This document shows, in pieces, positions 1 to 6,509 of a stretch of 22,731 bases of DNA (position 1 is its first letter; every line of letters begins with the position of its first letter). The DNA is taken from positions 1 to 22,731 of the forward strand of contig SFXD01000070.1 of assembly GCA_004559785.1 (NCBI GenBank), in the 5' to 3' direction. The translations under genes and the position numbers were made by a program. Below the pieces are notes generated by a model. The model saw only the letters and a list, made by a program, of their open reading frames with translations. It ran no database searches and had not been told where the DNA came from. The DNA is from a bacterium. Lineage in GTDB: Bacteria > Bacteroidota > Bacteroidia > Bacteroidales > Bacteroidaceae.

Positions 1-171
1 AAGGTGTTAAATTGAAGCTTTGAATTTCTCAGAAAGGTGTAAATTTGCACAGTTGAATTTCTCAGAAAGGTGTAAATTCGACCCTTTGAATTTCTCAGAA
101 AGGTGTAAAATTGAAGCTTTGAATTTCTCAGAAAGGTGTAAAATTGAAGCTTTGAATTTCTCAGAAAGGTG
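1..171. repeat. 33-bp-period tandem repeat, five full 20-bp cores plus a partial copy at the edge
   Basis: An invariant 20-bp core (TTGAATTTCTCAGAAAGGTG) starts at 20, 53, 86, 119 and 152, so the period is exactly 33 bp. A partial core end occupies 1-6. The 13-bp linkers are related but not identical (for example TAAATTTGCACAG, TAAATTCGACCCT, and TAAAATTGAAGCT twice). The period is a multiple of three. The plus frame reads an 11-residue repeat LNFSERCKIEA, and one minus frame (HLSEKFKASIL) is also open. The first full linker contains TAAATTTG, which resembles a Bacteroidetes -7 box. The array continues beyond the left edge, so its true size and any host gene are unknown. I see no evidence that it is translated. 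Confidence 0.9.
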
Positions 172-229
172 GATAAGGGTATCGTCTACTTGCCTCTGTA
201 TATGACTCCGTTGCTATAGGGCATAGCCT

Positions 230-1240
230 TCAATATACGTAGGCCGTGGCATCGTCTGACTGCATTGCAGACTCGTAGCGTTTCTTCAGTTCCTCGTTAC
301 TGTTGAACTGCTCTGCAGCATTTTCCAGTTCTGCCGTGCGTCGTTTCTTGTAGTCAGAGGGCAGTTCGCCGCATGCTGCGTAGAAGAAACGGGTGAAGTG
401 AGGTGAATCTGAGAAGCCCAGCATGGAGGCAACCTCACGGGCCTCCTTGTCCTCCATGAGCCATTCCTTGGCATAGTCTGCCATCTTGTAGGAAATGTAG
501 CTTTGGGCAGTAAGCGATGTCATCTCCTTCATCGCCTCGCCGAAGTGGCTGTGAGTCAGTCCTGCCTGTTTGGCGAAGTACGACACCATGGGAATGCGCT
601 TGGGATGCTGGTCGTGGAAGATGAGGTAGTCGTTCAGCTGATGCTCGAAGTTGGCGAAGATGTCGTCTGTCTGGTTCCTGCACAGGTCGCTGCAACGGCT
701 GTAAGCCCCCTCCAGTATCATGAGCAAGCTCTCTATCATCTTCGTTATGTACGTCAGGTTCAGGTTTTCGCCATGCTTCTCTAAGTCCTCCATAAGCATG
801 GAAGTAATCTTTATGTACTGCGACCGTTCCTTGTCGTTGAGGAAGATGGAGTTGTTGAACATGTACTCGAAGTAGCGAAACCTGTCAATTACCTTCCCAA
901 GGTCGGTGCCATGCAGCAGTTCGCGCTTGAAATAGAGCCCTATCCCTATGTTGTCGCGGTACAGGGGCTTGGTTGGGATGGAGAACTGCCCGGGGCTGAG
1001 GGTAATGACGGAGCCGCATAGTATCTTCTGTACGCTACGGCCGTACGTCCAGTTCCTCATGGTATAGTTGATGAGGATGACGGCGTACACGCCATATACG
1101 CGGGGGCCAGTCTCCTTGCCGTGGAAGTTCAGGCGGAACACGCCTACGAGGGGATGGTGGCATGGCTGGCTGTAGTGCTGAGCCACGTCCTTTACATCCT
1201 TCAACATCAGTAAGTCCTGTCCCTTTGCGTTTTTAGGCAT
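230..1240 (-). CDS. AraC-family transcriptional regulator
   Basis: This 336-residue protein has a C-terminal AraC-type double helix-turn-helix. The second helix pair shows the classic pattern around VASMLGFSDSPHFTRFF followed by G-x-x-PSDYKK. The N-terminal 200 residues look like an AraC effector-sensing (cupin-like) region, with VITLSPGQF typical of that fold. After the DNA-binding domain there is an extra charged tail of roughly 35 residues. The open frame extends upstream to 1333, but a good -7 box (TATCTTTG, minus strand, 1267-1274) lies inside that extension. I therefore start at the ATG at 1240; the ATG at 1207 is also possible. The gene is divergent from the phosphodiester glycosidase cluster, so it may control that cluster, though no operator was identified. 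Confidence 0.9.
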   Translation of the reverse strand: MPKNAKGQDLLMLKDVKDVAQHYSQPCHHPLVGVFRLNFHGKETGPRVYGVYAVILINYTMRNWTYGRSVQKILCGSVITLSPGQFSIPTKPLYRDNIGIGLYFKRELLHGTDLGKVIDRFRYFEYMFNNSIFLNDKERSQYIKITSMLMEDLEKHGENLNLTYITKMIESLLMILEGAYSRCSDLCRNQTDDIFANFEHQLNDYLIFHDQHPKRIPMVSYFAKQAGLTHSHFGEAMKEMTSLTAQSYISYKMADYAKEWLMEDKEAREVASMLGFSDSPHFTRFFYAACGELPSDYKKRRTAELENAAEQFNSNEELKKRYESAMQSDDATAYVY

Positions 1241-1266
1241 CGTGCGATATTCAATTTTGTCGGTTG

Positions 1267-1274
1267 CAAAGATA
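1267..1274 (-). promoter_or_regulatory. -7 promoter box for the AraC-family regulator
   Basis: On the minus strand this reads TATCTTTG followed by C, a full match to the Bacteroidetes TAnnTTTG -7 element. No clear TTTG -33 element is seen at the usual spacing. A start of transcription just downstream would give a short leader before the ATG at 1240. Confidence 0.55.
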
Positions 1275-1369
1275 GGAATAAATATCCATAATGTGTACGG
1301 AATTGCGAAAGAATTTGACAAAAAATATGACATTTTACATCTTTTGCTTGTTAAATTGACAAAATTTAT

Positions 1370-1420
1370 TAAATTTGGATATTACAGATAGTTATATTTC
1401 ATCTAAAAACCGTAAATTTG
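1370..1420 (+). promoter_or_regulatory. Two candidate -7 boxes upstream of the phosphodiester glycosidase
   Basis: TAAATTTG occurs at 1370-1377 and again at 1413-1420, the latter followed by C. Both match the Bacteroidetes -7 element. The upstream copy has a TTTG at 1343-1346 (23-bp gap, slightly long). The downstream copy is close enough to give a leader of about 20 nt before the ATG at 1449. The intervening AT-rich DNA is where an AraC-type operator would be expected, but none is identifiable by eye. Confidence 0.45.
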
Positions 1421-1448
1421 CATTAACAAACCTTTGTAGGTGACAGAA

Positions 1449-2699
1449 ATGTCAGCAAAAAGCATCAATACTAACAAGCAAATACAAATCGGCAAGATGA
1501 ACTGCACGCAAACCATCCTAAATATCAGATATGCCATGTTGCTGCTGCTTCTCGGCATGGGTGCCGCGGTCATGGCAGGCGAATGGAGGCTGGACGGCAA
1601 TACGTTCCGTGCGGACACCGTGAGCAACGTGCTGCTTGCCAATGGCATGGAGCAGACCCACATCATCCTCAGCAACGATGGGGGCAGGAAGATTCAGCTC
1701 TTCGTGGTAAGGACCGACCTCAGGGAGAAGGGGCTGGGCGTAAGGTCGTTCAGCGGCATGGACATGAGCCACGGATTGGAGGAGATAAGCCACGTCATGA
1801 AGCGGGCCGCGGCGGGCGGCAAGTCGTACCTGTGTGGCGTGAATGCCGACTTCTTCACCTTCAAGGATGGCAATTCGGTAGGCTCGCAGGTAATGGACGG
1901 AGAGGTACTCGTCAACCAAGACCAGGACGGCTGGTGCTACATGGGTGTCACGAGGCGTGGCTTGCCCTTCATCTCCAAGCCCACAGCGTTCGTCTCCTGC
2001 GTCATATCGGGCAAGGACACGATATTCGTCGACCGTATCAACAGAAGCCACGACAAGGATGAGTGGGCCATGTATACGGGGCGTTACGGCAGCAGCACAG
2101 GCAGCGAGCCATGCCCCGAGCTCGTGCTCTGCCCTACGGGTAGGACTTCCATACTGTCCTACGGCAAGCCCATGAGGTGCAAGCCCGTCACTCTCAGTAC
2201 TACGGGCAACTGTGCCATACCCGATGGTTGTGTCGTCCTCTCCGCCCCGGCATCGGAGGCACGGCACCTTGCTACGCTATCGCACGAGGGCAGGCTGAAG
2301 GTGATGCTCGACGTGGACATGCCCGGCGTACGCTCAAGGGATATTGCCGAGATGGTGGGAGGCAGGCCTCTCATACTGAGCGATGGTAAGCCATTGGACA
2401 CAATGGGGGAGTTGGCGCACCTGCCACAGTTGCATCCACGTACGGCGGTAGGGTACAGTAGCGACAGGCGCTACCTTACGCTGATGGTGGTGGACGGCAG
2501 GTCGGAACAGAGTTCGGGCATGACGGGAAGGGAATTGGCGGATGCCATGTCGGAGGCAGGCTGTACCGAGGCTCTCAACCTCGATGGAGGTGGTTCCTCG
2601 TCCCTGTATACCGCAAGGGACGGTACGGTCAACGTGCCTTCCGACGGCAGGGAACGCAAGGTGTCGAATGGCATCGGCATAATAAGGACGGGAAATTGA
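1449..2699 (+). CDS. Exported phosphodiester glycosidase (NAGPA-domain protein)
   Basis: This 416-residue protein belongs to the family of N-acetylglucosamine-1-phosphodiester alpha-N-acetylglucosaminidase (NAGPA). Those enzymes cleave sugar-1-phosphate diesters. Family hallmarks are CGVNADFF (residues 129-136), a following DG-N-SVGSQVMDGEVL segment, and the C-terminal LNLDGGGSS (376-384) near a GIGII end. A hydrophobic stretch (AMLLLLLGMGAAVMA) forms a signal peptide. The frame is open from a GTG at 1440. I chose the ATG at 1449 because an AGGTG lies 7 nt upstream, but the ATG at 1497 gives a more normal signal peptide length and may be the real start. It heads a three-gene cluster of exported proteins. 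The natural substrate is unknown; phosphodiester-linked glycans of the envelope are a reasonable inference. Confidence 0.87.
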   Translation: MSAKSINTNKQIQIGKMNCTQTILNIRYAMLLLLLGMGAAVMAGEWRLDGNTFRADTVSNVLLANGMEQTHIILSNDGGRKIQLFVVRTDLREKGLGVRSFSGMDMSHGLEEISHVMKRAAAGGKSYLCGVNADFFTFKDGNSVGSQVMDGEVLVNQDQDGWCYMGVTRRGLPFISKPTAFVSCVISGKDTIFVDRINRSHDKDEWAMYTGRYGSSTGSEPCPELVLCPTGRTSILSYGKPMRCKPVTLSTTGNCAIPDGCVVLSAPASEARHLATLSHEGRLKVMLDVDMPGVRSRDIAEMVGGRPLILSDGKPLDTMGELAHLPQLHPRTAVGYSSDRRYLTLMVVDGRSEQSSGMTGRELADAMSEAGCTEALNLDGGGSSSLYTARDGTVNVPSDGRERKVSNGIGIIRTGN

Positions 2700-2751
2700 A
2701 GACGTATCCATTATGCTTAACTGAAGGTTATATAATATATAAGGTATATAT

Positions 2752-3684
2752 ATGAGAAAGACATTATTAATGGCTGTAATGATGCCCACGATGATGTTTG
2801 GGCAGTTATTTCGCAATGTGACCGTCGAGAAACTGGATGGCACGCAACCGGGCGACCACAAGGTGGCAGGGCTCAGCCGCGACGGGAAGTACGTGCTGCT
2901 TACCTCTATGTCTGGCAAGGGACTGGAGCGAATCTCCCTTGCAGACGGCAAGAAAGTAACCATAAGCGAACTGGACGGGGCAGGCATACAGCCCTTGCTG
3001 TCACACGACGGGCAGGTAGTGGTGCATTGTACGGACACCTTCGGCGAGGACCATCTCCGCCGCACCTCGCTAAGCGTCACGGACCTTGCCTTGGGCACTA
3101 CCCAGGCACTTGCTCCGCCAAGCCGCCAGCTCAGGGGCTACCGCCTGACGGAAACACATGCAGAGGCCGTAATGGAGGAAGGCCCGTTGGTGCGCAGGAA
3201 GGCACGCCAGACGGCTACGGATGTAGCCCTTGAGGCAGACGACCGCCCTGCCGTCATGAGCAGGGACCTTCAGCTGCAGGTCGTGCAGGGAGAAGAGACA
3301 AGGACACTCTCGCCCAACGGCGAGGGAGAGGACGTCAGCTACCTATGGGCAAGCCTCTCGCCCGACGGGCAGCGCATCGCATACTACGTCAGCAACGAGG
3401 GTACCTATGTCTGCAACCTGCAGGGAGAGGACGTGCAGTTCATAGCACACGACTGCCTCGCCCCGCAATGGTATGACGACAATACCATAGTGGGAATGAA
3501 GGAGAGGGACGACGACCTGTTCATTGCCTCCAGCGTGATAGTGGCTTACACGCTCGACGGCTGCAGGCAGGAACTTACCGACCCGTCGCAGGTGATGCTC
3601 TTCCCCTTCTGCTCGTCGGAGGCACGCCGCATAGTATGCTCTACGGGCAATGGGGAGGTTTATGTCCTGAAGATTGAGGAATAA
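2752..3684 (+). CDS. Secreted TolB/PD40-like beta-propeller protein
   Basis: This 310-residue protein has a short signal peptide (MRKTLLMAVMMPTMMFG, cleaved near residue 17). Its repeated blade motifs are LSRDGKYVLL (41-50), LLSHDGQVVVHC (82-93) and LSPDGQRIAYYV (about 203). This x-S-x-DG-x-x-hydrophobic pattern is typical of PD40/TolB-type beta-propellers, which mostly serve as binding platforms. No catalytic motif is visible. The gene follows the phosphodiester glycosidase by 52 bp of very AT-rich DNA and precedes the amidase by 45 bp, so co-transcription is likely. Its role is unknown; by context it may bind a wall-derived ligand or a partner enzyme. Confidence 0.75.
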   Translation: MRKTLLMAVMMPTMMFGQLFRNVTVEKLDGTQPGDHKVAGLSRDGKYVLLTSMSGKGLERISLADGKKVTISELDGAGIQPLLSHDGQVVVHCTDTFGEDHLRRTSLSVTDLALGTTQALAPPSRQLRGYRLTETHAEAVMEEGPLVRRKARQTATDVALEADDRPAVMSRDLQLQVVQGEETRTLSPNGEGEDVSYLWASLSPDGQRIAYYVSNEGTYVCNLQGEDVQFIAHDCLAPQWYDDNTIVGMKERDDDLFIASSVIVAYTLDGCRQELTDPSQVMLFPFCSSEARRIVCSTGNGEVYVLKIEE

Positions 3685-3714
3685 TTTATAGAACAACCCT
3701 TATTTTAGTTAGAT

Positions 3715-3720
3715 AGGAGG
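3715..3720 (+). promoter_or_regulatory. Strong Shine-Dalgarno sequence before the amidase
   Basis: AGGAGG lies 9 nt upstream of the ATG at 3730. Such canonical ribosome-binding sites are uncommon in Bacteroidetes and are not seen before most other genes in this window. It fixes the amidase start. Confidence 0.7.
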
Positions 3721-3729
3721 ATTTTTACC

Positions 3730-5070
3730 ATGCGCAAGATAACCACACTCGCATTACTTATGGCAGGCTCGTGCGCCTTTGCCTTGACGAAGCCGAAAGT
3801 ATACCTTAACCCCGGGCACGGAGGATGGAGCCCCAACGACCGCCCCCTTGCCACGATATCGCATCCCATGCTGCCCGAAACGGGCCGCCCCGACACATGC
3901 GGTTTCTACGAGAGCAACACCAACCTCTTCAAGATTCTTGAACTGGGTAGGATACTGAAGAATACGGGACAGTACTACCTGAAGTACAGCCGCAAGGCAA
4001 ACGGACCGTACCCCTGGGTGAAGGGGGCGAGCGACGAGACGAAGTACGACCGCCCTCTCGCGGAGATTGCCGCCGAGGTGGACTCCTACCGTCCCGACTA
4101 TTTCATCAGCGTCCATAGCAATGCGGCAGGCGACGGGGCTCTTGCCAACTACCCTCTTTTCCTGTACCGCGGAACGGATGCCGAGAATGCCGTAGCCCAC
4201 AGCAAGGAAATGTGTACCAAGATGTGGCCCTTCCACGTGGAGGCAATGAAGGCTAAGTTCGAGTTCCAGAGCGCATACGCCACCAGTACCAACATCCGTG
4301 GCGACCGCAACTTCTACAACTACACATGGACCAACCCCAAGGGCTACCAGGGCTACCTCGGCGTATTGATGCACGGTTGCCCGGGCTACCTCGTGGAGGG
4401 CTACTTCCATACGTACCAGCCTTCACGCCATCGTGCCTTGAATCCCGACTGGTGCGGGATGGAAGGCAGACGCTATGCACGCGGCATCATCGACTACTTC
4501 GGCACTACGGCCGACACCCTTGGCTGCATTATGGGCGAGGTGAGGTGCAAGGCGAAGCGCATGGACGGGTACGACTTCTACACCTATTCCACGTCTACCA
4601 ACGATGGCTATCTCCCGCTGAACGGCGCGACAGTACGCCTGAAGAACGAGGAGGGCTATGTCGTGGCGCAGTATCAGGTGGACGACAACTACAATGGCAT
4701 CTTCGTCTTCACCGACCTCAAGCCTGGCATCTACTATGTCGACCTGTATTGCGTGGGATATAGGACACAGCAGTCGAGGATTGCCTCCAACAAGTATACC
4801 GTCAAGGCTAACCAGACTTCCTACAAGACCCACTTCATGGCGGTGGGCGTGGCTGTGCCACTTACCCCTGCCGACGAGATTAACGATGCAGTCGAGGCGG
4901 TTCCTGCATCGGACTCCCTCATCGAGGACAGGATGACGGTACGCCTGTACGATGCTTCGGGCAAGCTCGTCACCACCACCACGCGACAGCAACTCGACTA
5001 CCTCGGCCTCCCTGCCGGAATATACGTGATGGAGAGCTGCGGCCGCACTATGAAATACCAAAGGAAGTAG
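3730..5070 (+). CDS. Secreted N-acetylmuramoyl-L-alanine amidase (Amidase_3-like) with type IX-style sorting tail
   Basis: This 446-residue protein begins with a signal peptide (about residues 1-19). An Amidase_3-type zinc amidase domain follows, of the kind that cuts the bond between muramic acid and L-alanine in peptidoglycan. The zinc ligands are visible as H30 in NPGHGG, E61 in YESNTNLF and H129 in FISVHSNA. The probable catalytic Glu is E223 in YLVEGYFH. Residues about 275-355 form a carboxypeptidase-regulatory-like beta domain (GATVRLKNEEG, then FTDLKPGIYYVDLY). The last 50 residues (VRLYDASGKLV, then LPAGIYVMES) match type IX secretion sorting domains, so surface delivery is likely. 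It is the third gene of the exported cluster and converges on the lyase gene, whose stop lies 3 bp away. Confidence 0.88.
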   Translation: MRKITTLALLMAGSCAFALTKPKVYLNPGHGGWSPNDRPLATISHPMLPETGRPDTCGFYESNTNLFKILELGRILKNTGQYYLKYSRKANGPYPWVKGASDETKYDRPLAEIAAEVDSYRPDYFISVHSNAAGDGALANYPLFLYRGTDAENAVAHSKEMCTKMWPFHVEAMKAKFEFQSAYATSTNIRGDRNFYNYTWTNPKGYQGYLGVLMHGCPGYLVEGYFHTYQPSRHRALNPDWCGMEGRRYARGIIDYFGTTADTLGCIMGEVRCKAKRMDGYDFYTYSTSTNDGYLPLNGATVRLKNEEGYVVAQYQVDDNYNGIFVFTDLKPGIYYVDLYCVGYRTQQSRIASNKYTVKANQTSYKTHFMAVGVAVPLTPADEINDAVEAVPASDSLIEDRMTVRLYDASGKLVTTTTRQQLDYLGLPAGIYVMESCGRTMKYQRK

Positions 5071-5073
5071 GTG

Positions 5074-6243
5074 CTATCCCAACGCCGCCACTATCTGGTC
5101 TATTGCCTGGCCGAGTACTGAGCGGGGGCAACCGACGTTCATTCGCATATAGCCCTTGCCACCGGGGCCGAACATCGAGCCGCTGTTCATGCCAATGTGT
5201 GCCTTGTCGGAGAAGAACTTCTCCAGTTCTTCCTGAGTCTCGAAGCCGAGCTCGCGGCAGTCGAGGAAGACGAGGAAGCTTGCCTGAGGGCGTATCGGCT
5301 TGATGGCAGGAGCCTCCTCCGACAGCCTCTTGCACAGGTAGTCGATGTTGCCCTGTACGTAATCCAGCATCTGGGTCTTCCATTCCAACGCCTCCGGGGT
5401 ATAGCAAGCCTTCACGCAGTCGCCAGCAAAGATGTTGCCCAGGTCCATGTCGCACCCCTGTATGTATGAGAAGATACGCTCGCGCAACACCTCATTATAT
5501 ATTATTGCGTGCGAGGCGACTATGCCCGGCAGGTTGTAGGTCTTGGTAGGAGCCTGCAGGGTAATGCTGTTCTCCCTTGCCTCGGGGCAGACGCTGGCAA
5601 AGGGGATGTGCCGCCTGCCGCCCAGCACCATGTCGCAATGTATCTCGTCGCTTATGACGAGGACGCCATTCTCGTGGCAGATGCGTGCCACCTGCTGCAG
5701 CTGTTCCCTCGTCCAGCACACGCCGCCCGGGTTGTGCGGATTGCACAGTATCATCGCCTTGCATCCCTTGATGTCCTTCTCCAACCGCTCCATGTCCATG
5801 TCGAAGGATGTCTCCGTCCTCCTGAGCGAACTCATCACCACCTGCCTTCCGCAAGCCTCGGGTACGAGGCGGAAGGGATGGTATACGGGTTCCTGTATCA
5901 GGATCCTGTCGCCCTCCTTGGTCATGCATTGCAGGGTAAGGAATATTCCGCACACCACGCCGGGGACGTAGCATATTTCCTCGGGGCGTACCTCCATGCC
6001 GTATTGTTGCTTGTTCCAGTTGCAGATGCTGCGGTAGTAGCCGATGTCGCGGCATGTATAGCCCATCACTCCCTGCTGCATCCTCCTGCCGAGGGCTTCC
6101 ATCACGAAGGGTGGGGTGCGGAAGTCCATGTCAGCCACCCACATTGGCAGGACGTCACACCTGCCGCAAGCCTCTCCCACGCGGTCGTACTTCATGCAAT
6201 CGGTACCCTTGCGTTCTACTTTCTCGTCAAAATCGTATGTCAT
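5074..6243 (-). CDS. MalY/PatB-family PLP-dependent C-S lyase (cystathionine beta-lyase type)
   Basis: This 389-residue fold-type I aminotransferase-like enzyme is close to MalY/PatB. Members cleave the C-S bond of cystathionine and related cysteine conjugates, releasing thiol, pyruvate and ammonia. Family marks are LPMWVADMDF near the start, NPHNPGG (168-174), SDEIHCDMV with PLP-binding D199, and the Schiff-base lysine K234 in APTKTYNLPG. A conserved Arg is in MRMNVGCPR near the end. The length is normal. An upstream TTG at 6249 is possible, but the ATG at 6243 gives the usual MTYDFDE start. A -7 box lies 26 bp upstream. It is a single gene convergent with the amidase. The exact substrate cannot be assigned from sequence. 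Confidence 0.9.
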   Translation of the reverse strand: MTYDFDEKVERKGTDCMKYDRVGEACGRCDVLPMWVADMDFRTPPFVMEALGRRMQQGVMGYTCRDIGYYRSICNWNKQQYGMEVRPEEICYVPGVVCGIFLTLQCMTKEGDRILIQEPVYHPFRLVPEACGRQVVMSSLRRTETSFDMDMERLEKDIKGCKAMILCNPHNPGGVCWTREQLQQVARICHENGVLVISDEIHCDMVLGGRRHIPFASVCPEARENSITLQAPTKTYNLPGIVASHAIIYNEVLRERIFSYIQGCDMDLGNIFAGDCVKACYTPEALEWKTQMLDYVQGNIDYLCKRLSEEAPAIKPIRPQASFLVFLDCRELGFETQEELEKFFSDKAHIGMNSGSMFGPGGKGYMRMNVGCPRSVLGQAIDQIVAALG

Positions 6244-6268
6244 TTCCAATTTCAGTTTAATTTCGTGG

Positions 6269-6276
6269 CAAAGTTA
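6269..6276 (-). promoter_or_regulatory. -7 promoter box for the C-S lyase
   Basis: The minus strand reads TAACTTTG followed by C, a complete TAnnTTTG element 26 bp upstream of the ATG at 6243. No well-spaced TTTG -33 element was found. Confidence 0.55.
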
Positions 6277-6369
6277 CTGCTTATTCCCCAAATATCCTAT
6301 TTTGTTGTTCCATATAACAGCATAGAGTCATAATTTTTGTAAAATATGATGAAAATAATGTAGCGATTG

Positions 6370-6401
6370 TTTGACTTATATCAAGAAAATAACTATTTTT
6401 G
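6370..6401 (+). promoter_or_regulatory. Consensus Bacteroidetes promoter of the 1196-residue secreted protein
   Basis: TTTG at 6370-6373 and TATTTTTG at 6394-6401 are separated by 20 bp, exactly the -33/-7 layout of Bacteroidetes housekeeping promoters. Predicted transcription begins near 6406-6409. This leaves an AT-rich leader of about 100 nt with no Shine-Dalgarno sequence before the ATG at 6510, as is common for strongly expressed genes of the phylum. Confidence 0.75.
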
Positions 6402-6509
6402 CAAGGGAGATGAGAATTAATGAGGCTAACGCTATACCATCAACAGAGAATTTTATACCATAGACGTAGAGAACAATCAACCATAATTAATTAATTAACT
6501 TACAAAACG

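Noticed and set aside
1..171. Possible CRISPR array
   Set aside because: The repeats are 20 bp with 13-bp linkers that resemble each other, and two linkers are identical. Spacers of real arrays are longer and unrelated, and no cas gene is present.
1241..1333. Longer N terminus for the AraC regulator
   Set aside because: A full -7 promoter box lies inside this extension, and its residues do not look like an AraC N terminus.
1518..2267. 249-codon minus-strand frame inside the phosphodiester glycosidase gene
   Set aside because: It lacks any family motif and lies opposite strongly conserved NAGPA motifs; it is a shadow of the real gene.
6410..6463. 17-codon leader ORF (MRINEANAIPSTENFIP) upstream of the large secreted protein
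   Set aside because: It begins within a few bases of the predicted transcription start, has no ribosome-binding site, no runs of one amino acid and no attenuator-like hairpins.
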